From NCBI RefSeq assembly GCF_900184995.1, contig NZ_LT860097.1:235214-299213 (forward strand): 64,000 bases of DNA, in the 5' to 3' direction. Both the position numbers and the translations under genes were made by a program. Shown in pieces: positions 10,125 through 19,100 of the stretch. The stretch is from Konateibacter massiliensis (GTDB lineage: Bacteria; Bacillota; Clostridia; Lachnospirales; Lachnospiraceae). Under the pieces are notes generated by a model. It searched no databases and was not told where the DNA came from. It was given only the letters and a program-made list of their open reading frames with translations. Position 1 is the stretch's first letter, and each line of letters opens with the position of its first letter.

Positions 10125-10328
10125 CTACCGCCTATTTTTCAAATATTTATAAACAAGAAGATAGGCATATAACAAAACAGGAACAACAACGGTAGAGTAG
10201 AGTGCGGCTTTAAACCAGCTCGCAGCATTTGGTGAATCGAGTAAGGCAAAAATAAACGTTGCCACATAAAGTCCCACTAAAATAACAATACCGATTATTG
10301 CTAAAACTTGTTTTACTTTTTTATTCAT
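10125..10328 (-). CDS. small two-helix membrane protein
   Basis: A 67-residue protein with two predicted transmembrane helices, at about residues 7-29 and 40-60, and a basic C-terminus (YKYLKNRR). It lies 27 bases downstream of the ABC-F gene on the same strand and is probably cotranscribed with it; a GAGGATAT sequence precedes its ATG. No family is recognised. The small size, the two helices and the lack of polar residues within them suggest a small membrane accessory protein. Any functional tie to the ABC-F protein is conjecture. Confidence 0.6.
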   Translation of the reverse strand: MNKKVKQVLAIIGIVILVGLYVATFIFALLDSPNAASWFKAALYSTVVVPVLLYAYLLVYKYLKNRR

Positions 10329-10355
10329 AGGATATCCTCATACTGTGGGGTTAAA

Positions 10356-11990
10356 TTAATCCTCTTCCTCTGTGTCAGCGGTGTAAACCTGGCGCTTTCT
10401 TGCCATCTCATCGCTCTCTAAGTATTCATCATATGTTGTGATCTTATCTAACAGCTTTCCACCCGGAAGAATTTCCATAATACGGTTGGCAGTTGTCTGC
10501 ACAAACTGGTGATCATGTGAAGCGAAGAGCAGTACGCCCGGGAATTTAATCAAACCATTGTTGAGTGCTGTGATTGATTCCATATCAAGATGGTTCGTAG
10601 GCTCGTCAAGCACTAAGGCATTGGCGCCGGAAATCATCATCTTAGATAAAAGACAGCGAACCTTCTCACCACCGGAAAGTACCTTTACTTTCTTAACACC
10701 GTCATCTCCGGCAAATAACATTCTGCCGAGGAAGCCGCGGACATAAGTAACATCCTTTTCCTCAGAAAACTGTGTCAGCCAGTCTACGATGGTAAGGTCA
10801 TTGTCAAATTCAGCGGTGTTATCCTTCGGGAAGTAGGAACTTGTCACGGTGATACCCCATTTGTAAGTTCCCTCGTCTGGTTCCAGCTCTCCGGCTAATA
10901 TTTTAAATAAAGTAGTCTTTGCAAGTTCATTTCCGCCGACAAAGGCAATTTTATCCTCACGATTTACGATAAAGGAAATGTCATCAAGCACCTTCACACC
11001 GTCTATTGTCTTGGATAACTTTTCAACAGTAAGAACTTCGTTGCCGATTTCTCTTGAAGGTCTGAAATCAATATATGGATATTTTCTGCTGGACGGTCTA
11101 ATATCGTCAAGCTCAATTTTTTCAAGTGCTTTCTTTCTGGAGGTAGCCTGCTTTGATTTGGAAGCATTGGCACTAAAGCGTGAAATAAAGTCTTGTAATT
11201 CCTTTATCTTTTCTTCCTTCTTCTTGTTGGCTTCTTTCATCTGCTTTACAATCAACTGGCTGGATTCATACCAGAAATCATAGTTGCCTGCATAGAGCTG
11301 GATTTTTGCATAATCAATGTCCGCTGTATGCGTACAAACCTTATTCAGGAAATAACGATCATGCGATACAACGATTACTGTATTTTCAAAGTTAATAAGG
11401 AATTCTTCTAACCAGCCAATCGCGTCCAAATCTAAATGGTTCGTAGGCTCATCGAGTAACAGGATATCAGGATTTCCAAATAACGCTTGCGCAAGCAGCA
11501 CCTTCACTTTTTCACTACCATTTAAATCCTTCATTAATTTGTAGTGAAGGTCGGTAGCAATACCAAGTCCGTTTAATAAGGTGGCAGCGTCGGATTCAGC
11601 TTCCCAGCCGTTCATCGTTGCAAATTCGCCTTCCAGCTCACTTGCCTTGATACCATCCTCCTCGGTGAAATCTTCTTTTGCGTAAATCTCATCTTTTTCC
11701 TTCATAATTTCATATAAGCGGGCATTTCCCATAATGACAGTATCAAGTACCGAATACTCATCATATTTAAAGTGATCCTGCTGAAGGAAGGACAATCTCT
11801 GTCCTGAAGTGATAACAATATCACCTTGTGTCGGCTCAATCTGACCGGACATGATTTTCAAAAATGTTGATTTACCGGCACCGTTTGCACCGATTAAACC
11901 ATAGCAATTTCCTTCGGTAAATTTAATATTTACGTCTTCAAATAAAGCCTTTTTTCCAATTCTTAATGTAACATTATTTGCACTAATCAT
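10356..11990 (-). CDS. ABC-F family ATPase (YbiT/YkpA-like translation factor)
   Basis: A 544-residue soluble protein with two ABC ATPase domains and no membrane part, the hallmark of ABC-F proteins acting on the ribosome. Domain 1 has Walker A GANGAGKST and an LLLDEPTNHLDLD block. Domain 2 has a shortened P-loop region (GGNELAKTTLF, lacking the canonical GxGKS), an LSGGEKVRCLLSK signature and VLDEPTNHLDMES. A charged linker (KKKEEKIKELQDF) lies between them. The start at 11990 is set by an AAAGGT site and by alignment of the first beta strand; the longer frame adds seven residues. Length and linker fit YbiT/YkpA-type rather than antibiotic-resistance ABC-F proteins, but this is inference. 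The altered second P-loop is typical of some members. Confidence 0.88.
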   Translation of the reverse strand: MISANNVTLRIGKKALFEDVNIKFTEGNCYGLIGANGAGKSTFLKIMSGQIEPTQGDIVITSGQRLSFLQQDHFKYDEYSVLDTVIMGNARLYEIMKEKDEIYAKEDFTEEDGIKASELEGEFATMNGWEAESDAATLLNGLGIATDLHYKLMKDLNGSEKVKVLLAQALFGNPDILLLDEPTNHLDLDAIGWLEEFLINFENTVIVVSHDRYFLNKVCTHTADIDYAKIQLYAGNYDFWYESSQLIVKQMKEANKKKEEKIKELQDFISRFSANASKSKQATSRKKALEKIELDDIRPSSRKYPYIDFRPSREIGNEVLTVEKLSKTIDGVKVLDDISFIVNREDKIAFVGGNELAKTTLFKILAGELEPDEGTYKWGITVTSSYFPKDNTAEFDNDLTIVDWLTQFSEEKDVTYVRGFLGRMLFAGDDGVKKVKVLSGGEKVRCLLSKMMISGANALVLDEPTNHLDMESITALNNGLIKFPGVLLFASHDHQFVQTTANRIMEILPGGKLLDKITTYDEYLESDEMARKRQVYTADTEEED

Positions 11991-12154
11991 CTTGTAAACC
12001 TTTCTTAACATACATATTTAAACAAGATAAAGCAGCAAGCAGCTTCTCTTGTCGTGAATCAAACTTTCCATACCTATTTTACAGTAAAATAAGTATTTTG
12101 CAAGTGTTTCTAAAAATTTCTTTACAGAAATTAAAAACTATCGCATTTGTAATA

Positions 12155-12183
12155 TTGACGCATACCTTCAAATGAATTATAAT
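12155..12183 (+). promoter_or_regulatory. sigma-A promoter for yicC-remA-gmk-rpoZ
   Basis: TTGACG (12155-12160), 17-base spacer, TATAAT (12178-12183), about 70 bases before the yicC start. This is one of the best promoter matches in the window. Confidence 0.75.
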
Positions 12184-12251
12184 GATTTGATAAGTTGTGA
12201 TAATTAGTACAAATATGCACTGAAACAAATAAATTTAAAGAGAGTGATAAC

Positions 12252-13130
12252 ATGATAAAAAGCATGACTGGCTTTGGAAGATGTGAGGAAGCAGACGGCG
12301 AGAAAAGACTGACTGTGGAAATGAAGGCTGTTAATCACAGATATCTGGATATCAATATGCGAATGCCAAAGAAACTGAATATTTTTGAAGCAGGAATTCG
12401 CAATCTTCTGAAAAGCTATATTCAAAGAGGAAAAGTGGATATTTTTTTCACCTATGAGGACTTGTCTGAGAATAAAATATCCTTGAAGTATAATCAGGAC
12501 GTGGCATCGGAGTATTTAAAGTACATAAAGCAGATGTCCGAGGAGTTTGAGATAAACGGTGATATCAGTGCGGCAGCACTGTCCAGATATCCGGAAGTTT
12601 TGGTGATGGAGGAGCAGACCGCCGATGAGGAGGAGCTTTGGAAGCTCATTGAAAAAACGGTATCGGGAGCAGCACAGAATCTTGTTGATGCAAGAATCCT
12701 GGAGGGTGAAAATCTGAAAAATGATTTGCTGGATAAACTCGAGGGAATGCTTGAGGACGTAGATTATATAGAAGAACGTTTTCCAGATATCATTGCAGAT
12801 TACAGAAAAAAACTGGAAGAGCGTGTGACTGAATTGCTGGGCAATACCGAAATCGAGGAGAGCAGAATTGCCACGGAGGTTGTCTTATTTACAGACAAAA
12901 TGTGCGTGGACGAAGAGCTTGTAAGATTGAAAAGTCATATTTCAAATACAAAAGACACTCTGAAAGCAGGCGGAAACATGGGCAGAAAGCTTGATTTTGT
13001 TGCACAGGAAATGAATCGTGAGGCAAATACCATTCTTTCCAAGGCAAATGATTTAGAGGTTACAAACCGGGCAATTAATTTAAAGACGGAAATTGAAAAA
13101 ATCAGGGAACAGATACAAAATATTGAATAA
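12252..13130 (+). CDS. YicC-family endoribonuclease
   Basis: A 292-residue protein of the YicC/YloC family. It starts with the diagnostic MIKSMTGFGR and continues with the VEMKAVNHRYLDINMRMP block. The C-terminal domain (formerly DUF1732) ends with GRKLDFVAQEMNREANTILSKAND, again diagnostic. Family members are reported as RNases acting on RNA turnover, including sRNA decay in E. coli. The order yicC-remA-gmk-rpoZ is conserved in Firmicutes. An AAAGAGAGTGAT stretch precedes the ATG. It is the first gene behind the promoter at 12155-12183. Confidence 0.93.
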   Translation: MIKSMTGFGRCEEADGEKRLTVEMKAVNHRYLDINMRMPKKLNIFEAGIRNLLKSYIQRGKVDIFFTYEDLSENKISLKYNQDVASEYLKYIKQMSEEFEINGDISAAALSRYPEVLVMEEQTADEEELWKLIEKTVSGAAQNLVDARILEGENLKNDLLDKLEGMLEDVDYIEERFPDIIADYRKKLEERVTELLGNTEIEESRIATEVVLFTDKMCVDEELVRLKSHISNTKDTLKAGGNMGRKLDFVAQEMNREANTILSKANDLEVTNRAINLKTEIEKIREQIQNIE

Positions 13131-13151
13131 TATTTAGCGAGGAGATTTCAC

Positions 13152-13397
13152 TTGGCTGGTTTAATTAATATTGGATTTGGGAATGTTGTAAATACAAGTA
13201 AAATAGTGGCAGTAATCAATCCGGAGGCAGCGCCGATTAAGCGTATGGTACAAAATGCCAAGGATAAGGGGACTGCCGTGGACGCGACGCAGGGAAGAAG
13301 AACCCGCTCCGTCATTATAATGGAAAATGAACAAATTATTCTGTCGGCATTACAGCCCGAGACAATCGCCGGCAGGTATAATAGTGATGAAAGGTGA
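13152..13397 (+). CDS. remA: RemA-family regulatory protein (DUF370)
   Basis: An 81-residue protein of the RemA/YlzA family. In Bacillus subtilis RemA is a DNA-binding activator of matrix and osmoprotection genes. Recognisable blocks are LINIGFGNVV near the start, VVNTSKIVAVINPEAAPIKRM and DATQGRRTRSVIIMEN. The start codon is TTG at 13152, set by a GGAGA site and by family length. The gene ends four bases into the upstream region of gmk, so the two are tightly coupled. The neighbourhood (yicC, gmk, rpoZ) is the usual one. Its targets in this organism are unknown. Confidence 0.92.
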   Translation: MAGLINIGFGNVVNTSKIVAVINPEAAPIKRMVQNAKDKGTAVDATQGRRTRSVIIMENEQIILSALQPETIAGRYNSDER

Positions 13398-13402
13398 CAG
13401 GA

Positions 13403-14023
13403 ATGAACAAGAAAGGTATCCTAATAGTTATATCAGGATTTTCGGGTGCTGGTAAAGGGACTATTGTAAAAGGCTTGATGAGCCGATATAGTAATTATGC
13501 GTTATCAATTTCCGCGACAACGAGAAACCCAAGAGAGGGCGAGCGGGAAGGAATGGAATACTTTTTTCGCTCGAGGGAAGAATTTTTAAAAATGATAGAA
13601 GAAAATCAACTGATTGAGTATGCAGAATATGTTGGTAACTTCTATGGGACGCCGAAGGAGTATGTTGACAGCCAGCTTGAACAGGGAAAAGATGTGATTT
13701 TGGAAATTGAGATACAGGGTGCCTTAAAAGTAAGGGAGAAATTCCCGGATACGCTTCTGCTTTTTGTAACACCGCCAGGCATGGATGAATTAAAAGCTCG
13801 CTTGGAGGGCAGAGGAACGGAAGACTGCAAGACGATTGAATGCCGGTTGAAAAGAGCAATTTTAGAGGCAGAGGGTATTGAGCAGTATGATTATTTGGTT
13901 ATCAATGACGTTTTAGATGAATGCATTGCAAGAACTCACCATATTATACAGGGAGAACATTGCAGGGTATCTAGAAATATTAGCAACATCGAAAAAATAA
14001 GAGAAGAATTAAAACGGTTTTGA
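13403..14023 (+). CDS. gmk: guanylate kinase
   Basis: Converts GMP to GDP with ATP. Residues 5-20 carry the beta strand and P-loop VISGFSGAGKGT. The guanylate-kinase signature around SISATTRNPREGEREG and the EYFF segment follow, with the EIEIQGALKVREK strand further on. I start it at the ATG at 13403, which has AAAGGTG eight bases upstream; this gives 206 residues, the usual size. A longer frame opens at a GTG at 13394. It sits between remA and rpoZ in the conserved cluster, linking GTP pools to RNA polymerase assembly by position only. Confidence 0.95.
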   Translation: MNKKGILIVISGFSGAGKGTIVKGLMSRYSNYALSISATTRNPREGEREGMEYFFRSREEFLKMIEENQLIEYAEYVGNFYGTPKEYVDSQLEQGKDVILEIEIQGALKVREKFPDTLLLFVTPPGMDELKARLEGRGTEDCKTIECRLKRAILEAEGIEQYDYLVINDVLDECIARTHHIIQGEHCRVSRNISNIEKIREELKRF

Positions 14024-14039
14024 AAGGAGATTTTTTAAT

Positions 14040-14285
14040 ATGTTACATCCATCGTACACAGACTTGATGAAAGTAGTAAACAGTGAGGTAGAAGCAGGTG
14101 AGCAGCCTGTTGTAAACAGCAGATATTCTATCGTTTTGGCAACCTCAAAAAGAGCAAGACAGATTATTGGGGAGAGAGATGCAATGGCTACTGAAAATGG
14201 CAAGAAGCCTTTGTCTATCGCAGTAGAGGAATTAAACAGCGGTTTGGTTAAAATTGTTGGAGACGAAGAGACAGAAGAAGAGTAG
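14040..14285 (+). CDS. rpoZ: RNA polymerase omega subunit
   Basis: Small (81 residues) subunit that stabilises the beta' subunit. The N-terminal MLHPSYTDLMKVV, the central RYSIVLATSKRARQI helix and the PLSIAVEELNSG block are typical of Firmicute omega. A GAAAGGAGA site lies upstream of the ATG at 14040, and the gap from gmk is 16 bases. It ends with an acidic tail (DEETEEE). It is the last gene of the cluster; no strong terminator is visible before the next promoter at 14345-14373. Confidence 0.93.
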   Translation: MLHPSYTDLMKVVNSEVEAGEQPVVNSRYSIVLATSKRARQIIGERDAMATENGKKPLSIAVEELNSGLVKIVGDEETEEE

Positions 14286-14344
14286 GTTTTAAGCATATAA
14301 GATATAGAAATTTGTTTAGAAAAAGTTAAAAAAGTTTAAATATC

Positions 14345-14373
14345 TTGTAAACAAATATAGAATTTGGTATAAT
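14345..14373 (+). promoter_or_regulatory. candidate promoter for the second chemotaxis receptor
   Basis: TTGTAA (14345-14350), 17-base spacer, TATAAT (14368-14373), about 60 bases before the start. Fits sigma-A, not the flagellar sigma-D consensus. Confidence 0.6.
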
Positions 14374-14433
14374 ATAGAATATATTTGTAGAATTATTTAA
14401 TAGAAACAAAAGAAAAATGATGGAGGTCTTGCA

Positions 14434-16281
14434 ATGAAAGGCAAATTGGGAGAGGGAAAGAATTTCATGAAGAGAAGCAAAAAACAAAAGAATATCGATA
14501 TGAGTGAAATCTTAAATACCAAAAAGAAAAAAAGCAGCCGCAAAGCTGCGAAGCCGGGAAAAAGCAACAGTGGCTTCAGCAAATTGATTGAAACAATAAC
14601 ACCAAAAACGATTGGAAAGAAGATTATTTCTACAACCGCTTTGATTGTGGGATGTATGACGATTGCTATCATTATTTTAGCGGTTAATGCATACAGCTAT
14701 GCAGGAAAGTTGGAGAGGGTAATTGAGAATGTTACAACAATCAATGCCATTAAAGAAAACACTGAATTGATACCTTCAGATTTACTTTCTTTTGCGACGC
14801 AGAACAAAAACGCATCAGAGGCACAGATACCAGAGCGGTTGGAAGTAATCAAAAAAGCAATTGAGGTGACAGATGCCAATATTGAGAAGACAGATGAAAA
14901 TAAAGACAGCAGAAATGCAGTTGAAACTATCAACCGTCTTTATTCCACCTATGAAGCAAAGGCAAATGAGATTAATGAAATGGGCGAGCTTACTTCCAAG
15001 TCATTTGACTCTATTTACTATTTGAGAGATGTGGCAGGATATATTCAGGATGAAGTTTCTATATTGACAGACAGTGAGTTGAAGAGAAGCGAGACCTTAA
15101 GAGAAGAGTTAAGCACAAGTTTTGCGGTGACATTTGCAGCAATTATTATTCTTGTTGTTGTGGTTGTTGTATTATCGGTAGGTATTGTTATTGTTTTGGC
15201 AAGAAGCATTACAAAGCCATTATATAGTTTGAAAGAGCAGATGCAGATTATGGCGAGCGGTGATTTGACTGCCGAGGAAGTAATTGTAAATTCAAAGGAT
15301 GAAATCAGAGATTTGGCAGATTCCTTCAATGAAATGAGCATCAGCTTAAAAGATATTATCCGTAAAGTATATTCCATGAGTAAGGAAATTGAGAATTCAA
15401 CAAAGGTAGTAACAGAAAGTGTAACAGAGAATACAAACGGAAGTGTAAGAATTTCTGAATCTATTGAGGAAATGTCACACCGTATGAATGAACAAAAAGC
15501 AGAGTCTGACAGCGCGATGTCAAGAGTGTATGATATGGAGCAGATTTCCGGTAAAATCACTCAGAGTGCTGACCGCATTGAAGATAGAGCAGATCAGTCC
15601 ATGCAGATGGCTGAAAAAGGAAATGATAACATCATTCAGTATGTAAATCAGCTTTCCAAGGTTAACAGCGTTATGGATCAGGTTGCAAGTGTGGCAACTA
15701 AATTAAGTGATAGTACAAAAGAAATGAATGCAATTTTAAATTCCATTACAGAGATTGCATCTCAGACAAACCTTCTTTCCTTGAATGCCAGCATTGAAGC
15801 GGCAAGAGCAGGAGAAGCAGGAAGAGGTTTTGCGGTTGTTGCTTCCGAAATCAGAAAGCTTGCAGAGGATTCCCAGACAGCAGCGGGAAGAATTGGTTCT
15901 ATTATCACAGAGGTACAGGCTGATGCTAACAACATGAGTACTAAGATGACAGAAGGACTTGACCAGTTACAGAAGGGCAATGTTCTTGCAGAGATGACAA
16001 GTACAAGCTTTGCAGAAATCAGACAGGGAACCGAAATTGTAAATAAGGATATTAAAGATATCATTAAGGAAATTCAGGAACTGTCAGATATTATTGTCAG
16101 CGTTGCAGACAATATGAAGCTCATTGACGAAAAGACCGGTGAGAACGTTACGGTAACGGCAGATATTTCTGCAACAGTAACAGAGCAGACAGCTAATCTG
16201 GAAGAGGTTTCTGCAACAGCAGTTGTATTGGCAGACCTTGCAGCAGACTTAGAGAATGCAGTTTCAGAGTTTAAATTATAA
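14434..16281 (+). CDS. methyl-accepting chemotaxis protein with long basic N-terminal tail
   Basis: A 615-residue chemoreceptor. A Lys/Arg/Ser-rich cytoplasmic tail of about 65 residues comes first. It is followed by TM1 (about 66-88), a helical periplasmic-side sensor of about 140 residues that looks like a four-helix-bundle type, TM2 (about 228-255), HAMP ([15 protein letters not shown]) and the signalling domain with the hairpin tip ([19 protein letters not shown]). The GGAGGT site before the ATG at 14434 supports this start; the ATG at 14467 has none as good. It is monocistronic and ends at a strong hairpin. The ligand is unknown. Confidence 0.92.
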   Translation: MKGKLGEGKNFMKRSKKQKNIDMSEILNTKKKKSSRKAAKPGKSNSGFSKLIETITPKTIGKKIISTTALIVGCMTIAIIILAVNAYSYAGKLERVIENVTTINAIKENTELIPSDLLSFATQNKNASEAQIPERLEVIKKAIEVTDANIEKTDENKDSRNAVETINRLYSTYEAKANEINEMGELTSKSFDSIYYLRDVAGYIQDEVSILTDSELKRSETLREELSTSFAVTFAAIIILVVVVVVLSVGIVIVLARSITKPLYSLKEQMQIMASGDLTAEEVIVNSKDEIRDLADSFNEMSISLKDIIRKVYSMSKEIENSTKVVTESVTENTNGSVRISESIEEMSHRMNEQKAESDSAMSRVYDMEQISGKITQSADRIEDRADQSMQMAEKGNDNIIQYVNQLSKVNSVMDQVASVATKLSDSTKEMNAILNSITEIASQTNLLSLNASIEAARAGEAGRGFAVVASEIRKLAEDSQTAAGRIGSIITEVQADANNMSTKMTEGLDQLQKGNVLAEMTSTSFAEIRQGTEIVNKDIKDIIKEIQELSDIIVSVADNMKLIDEKTGENVTVTADISATVTEQTANLEEVSATAVVLADLAADLENAVSEFKL

Positions 16282-16303
16282 TATAGTTTATACATAATAA
16301 AAA

Positions 16304-16341
16304 TAAAGGGATATACCGAGTTGTGCGGTATATCCCTTTTT
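16304..16341 (+). terminator. terminator of the chemotaxis receptor gene
   Basis: AAAGGGATATACCG / CGGTATATCCCTTT hairpin with a 7-base loop and a T-run. Confidence 0.9.
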
Positions 16342-16403
16342 GTTATGATAAGAAATTCGGCGCAACAAGATGAAGTAATAGAAAGCTTCACTTGTCATGA
16401 ATT

Positions 16404-16434
16404 AAAAAAACCACCAATTGACGGGATTGGTGGT
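16404..16434 (-). terminator. terminator of rpsT
   Basis: On the minus strand, perfect 9-base arms ACCACCAAT/ATTGGTGGT (16426-16434 and 16410-16418 on plus) followed by seven T residues, 20 bases after the rpsT stop. Confidence 0.9.
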
Positions 16435-16453
16435 CTATACTTTATAAGATTAA

Positions 16454-16726
16454 TTACTGAATTGCATTAACAGCTTTTGTTAAACGTGAAATTTTTCTTG
16501 AAGATGTATTTTTATGGTAAACACCTTTTGTAGTAGCTTTGTCGATTGTTGAAATAGCTTCAACTAAAGCGGCAGCAGCAACAGCCTTGTCGTTTGTAGC
16601 AACAGCAGCGTCTACTTTCTTAATAGATGTTTTAACCTTAGATTTGATCGCTTTGTTTCTTTCAGCTTTTGTTCTGTTTACTAAAATTCTTTTCTTTGCA
16701 GATTTAATGTTAGCCAATTTAGGCAC
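16454..16726 (-). CDS. rpsT: 30S ribosomal protein S20
   Basis: A 90-residue basic, Ala/Lys-rich helical protein that binds 16S rRNA early in 30S assembly. The MPKLANIKSAKKRILV start, the NRTKAERNKAIKSKVKT block and the TTKGVYHKNTSSRKISRLTKAV ending are classical S20. A GGAGGTGCC site lies directly before the ATG. It stands alone on the minus strand with its own promoter (16855-16883), a folded leader and a terminator. S20 is autoregulated in E. coli; the leader here may serve that purpose. Confidence 0.96.
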   Translation of the reverse strand: MPKLANIKSAKKRILVNRTKAERNKAIKSKVKTSIKKVDAAVATNDKAVAAAALVEAISTIDKATTKGVYHKNTSSRKISRLTKAVNAIQ

Positions 16727-16762
16727 CTCCGATATTATAATATTATTTCATGGTTGTTATAA

Positions 16763-16843
16763 ATTGAAAATGATGTTTTCAATTTCTTAATTGTTAAATT
16801 AAGCATTTACATCATTAGCCGGACACGGACGTGCTAATGTAAA
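16763..16843 (-). promoter_or_regulatory. structured 5' leader of rpsT
   Basis: The predicted rpsT transcript begins with a hairpin pairing 16806-16819 with 16833-16843 (TTTACAT.ATTAGC against GCTAATGTAAA, with a two-base bulge). A second, perfect hairpin follows (8-base arms at 16763-16770 and 16776-16783) about 40 bases before the start codon. Seen in sequence; an autoregulatory role is inferred. Confidence 0.45.
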
Positions 16844-16854
16844 CACACTAATAT

Positions 16855-16883
16855 ATATTAAGATATTATAGGGATAAAGTCAA
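16855..16883 (-). promoter_or_regulatory. promoter of rpsT
   Basis: Minus strand TTGACT (16878-16883), 17-base spacer, TAATAT (16855-16860). It is placed so that the transcript starts just before the leader hairpins. Confidence 0.65.
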
Positions 16884-17264
16884 GAGAAATTCCCAAAATC
16901 TATGAAAAAATTTTTATGCGCATGAATGTAAGGGGAAGATGTTACTGCGTGTATGTATTCGGCACAAAAAAACAACCAAGTCCCTTATTAGTGACGGATT
17001 TAGCGAGTTGATGCCGACTTGTACATTTTTTCACAAAAAAATAGTTGAATAGAGACTTGAATTGATAAATATAATCAGATAAAATATAGATAGTAGTAAA
17101 ATAATACAAAAATAAAAAAGACATATGAAACCAAATGTACAAAATAAACAAATGGGTATGCGGCGTATTGTTTTATGGAAAACAATAAAGGAGGAGCAGT
17201 TAGCAGCTAGACAGAAAAATACGGAAAAATGGGAGAAGCTTATTCATAACGTAAGGAGGAAAGT
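16884..17264. other. gene-free stretch before the hydrogenase operon
   Basis: About 380 AT-rich bases with no credible frame. CAAGTC (16977-16982) can pair with GACTTG (17016-17021), and a T-run follows, but the loop is long and the case for an RNA is weak. The hydrogenase promoter must lie in here; I see no convincing -35/-10 pair. A GGAGG site directly precedes the start at 17265. Confidence 0.3.
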
Positions 17265-19100
17265 ATGAGCAGATTAAGAATAACAACGGAAAATAGTGCT
17301 GCACAGACAATAGACAGACTGTATGCAGATGTTGAGAGAAGAATCGTTGCCAGCCCGCCGGGACTTTGTCCTGTAGATTTGACCTTATCTTTTTTGAAGC
17401 TTTGCCATGCGCAGACTTGCGGTAAATGTGTTCCGTGCCGTGTCGGACTTGGACAATTGCAGAATTTAATTACAGATGTATTGGATAACAGGGGGACCCA
17501 TGATACGTTGAAGCTGATTGAAAACACAGCTCAAAATATCAAGGACTCAGCAGACTGTGCGATCGGCTATGAGGCCGCGAATATGGTGCTTCGGGGACTG
17601 TCCGGTTTCCGCGATGACTATTTGGAGCATATCGAAGCAGGAAAGTGTAACTATAACTTAAATCAGCCCGTACCTTGTGTGGCACTTTGTCCGGCAGGTG
17701 TGGATATACCGGGTTACATAGCCTTAATAGGCGAAGGAAAATATGCGGATGCAGTAAAGCTGATTCGGAAGGACAATCCATTTCCTACCGCATGCGCTCT
17801 TATATGCGAGCATCCTTGTGAGGCGAGATGCAGAAGGAATATGTTGGATAGCTCGATCAACATAAGGGGCTTAAAGAGATTTGCCGTGGATAGTGCGAAA
17901 AATGTGCCGATACCAGAGTGTGCTGAGGAGACAGGAAAGCGAGTTGCCGTAGTTGGCGGAGGACCGGCTGGGTTAAGCGCCGCTTACTATTTGTCACTGA
18001 TGGGTCATAAGGTAGTTGTATATGAGAAAAAGAAAAAGCTGGGAGGTATGCTTCGGTACGGAATCCCGAATTACCGTTTTCCGAGGGAACGGCTGCAGGA
18101 GGACATTGATGCGATATTATCAGCGGGAGTTGACGTAAAGCTTGGTGTCAATATCGGCGATGAGACGACGATTAAGAACCTGCGCGAGGAGTATGATGCC
18201 GTATATCTTGCAATCGGAGCGCATACGGATAAAAAGGTTGGAATTGAAGGAGAAGAGAGCACGGGTGTAATGTCAGCGGTTGAGATGCTCAAAAATATCG
18301 GTGATGATAATATGCCTGATTTTACAGGAAAGCGGGTAGTTGTAATCGGCGGCGGAAACGTTGCGATGGACTGCACAAGATCAGCAAAGAGGTTGGGAGC
18401 AGATAATGTGACGATTGTTTACCGGAGAAGGAAGGTAGATATGACCGCACTTCCTGATGAGGTTGAAGGTGCAGTGGCAGAAGGCTGTGAGCTCCTTGAT
18501 TTGATGGCGCCGATCCGGATCGTGGCAGATGAAAGTGGCAAGGCGGTAGCACTTGTTGCCCAGCCACAGATTATCGGAAAAATAAGCGACAGCGGAAGAG
18601 CAAATGCAACTGACTCTAAGGAGGAAGAGGTTGAAATTCCGGCAGATGTCATTATTGTGGCAATCGGACAGGGTATTGAGAGCCGCCATTTTGAGGAAAA
18701 CGGTGTTCCTGTAAAAAGAGGAACAATCCGTGCAATGGCAGATACCGAAGTAACGGAAATTCCGGGCGTATTTGCAGGCGGTGACTGTGTGACAGGGCCG
18801 GCAACCGTAATTCGCGCCATAGCAGCGGGCAAGGTGGCTGCTGCCAACATTGACAATTATCTTGGCTTTAATCACTTAATCAGTTGTGATGTTGAGATTC
18901 CGGCGGCAAGGCTGGATGACAGACCGGTCTGTGCAAGAATTAACCTGAGAGAAAAGGAAGCGAATGAACGAAAGGATAATTTCGAGTTTATAGAATACGG
19001 AATGACACACGAGGAAGCTTGTCAGGAAGCATCAAGGTGCTTACGCTGCGATCACTTTGGCTATGGAGTATTTAAGGGAGGCAGAGTTGCGATATGGTAA
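17265..19100 (+). CDS. GltD-like FAD/NAD(P)H oxidoreductase with N-terminal NuoF-type iron-sulfur domain
   Basis: A 611-residue redox protein. Residues about 40-105 match the C-terminal [4Fe-4S] domain of NuoF-like subunits (Cys52, Cys55, Cys58 in CGKCVPCR, with Cys98). Then comes a cysteine-rich adaptor (CVALCPAGVDIPGYI, CEHPCEARCRRN) as in glutamate synthase small subunit. An FAD Rossmann motif (VVGGGPAGLSAAYY) lies near 229 and an NAD(P)H motif (VIGGGNVAMDCTRSA) near 365. The FMN/NADH-binding part of NuoF is absent. The gene overlaps hydA by seven bases, so the products probably form one complex moving electrons between NAD(P)H and the hydrogenase. A GGAGG site precedes the ATG. Direction of electron flow is not readable. 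Confidence 0.88.
   Translation: MSRLRITTENSAAQTIDRLYADVERRIVASPPGLCPVDLTLSFLKLCHAQTCGKCVPCRVGLGQLQNLITDVLDNRGTHDTLKLIENTAQNIKDSADCAIGYEAANMVLRGLSGFRDDYLEHIEAGKCNYNLNQPVPCVALCPAGVDIPGYIALIGEGKYADAVKLIRKDNPFPTACALICEHPCEARCRRNMLDSSINIRGLKRFAVDSAKNVPIPECAEETGKRVAVVGGGPAGLSAAYYLSLMGHKVVVYEKKKKLGGMLRYGIPNYRFPRERLQEDIDAILSAGVDVKLGVNIGDETTIKNLREEYDAVYLAIGAHTDKKVGIEGEESTGVMSAVEMLKNIGDDNMPDFTGKRVVVIGGGNVAMDCTRSAKRLGADNVTIVYRRRKVDMTALPDEVEGAVAEGCELLDLMAPIRIVADESGKAVALVAQPQIIGKISDSGRANATDSKEEEVEIPADVIIVAIGQGIESRHFEENGVPVKRGTIRAMADTEVTEIPGVFAGGDCVTGPATVIRAIAAGKVAAANIDNYLGFNHLISCDVEIPAARLDDRPVCARINLREKEANERKDNFEFIEYGMTHEEACQEASRCLRCDHFGYGVFKGGRVAIW

Noticed and set aside
16964..17041. Possible small RNA or terminator upstream of the hydrogenase operon
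   Set aside because: Only a 6-bp stem with a 33-base loop; the T-run alone is weak evidence.
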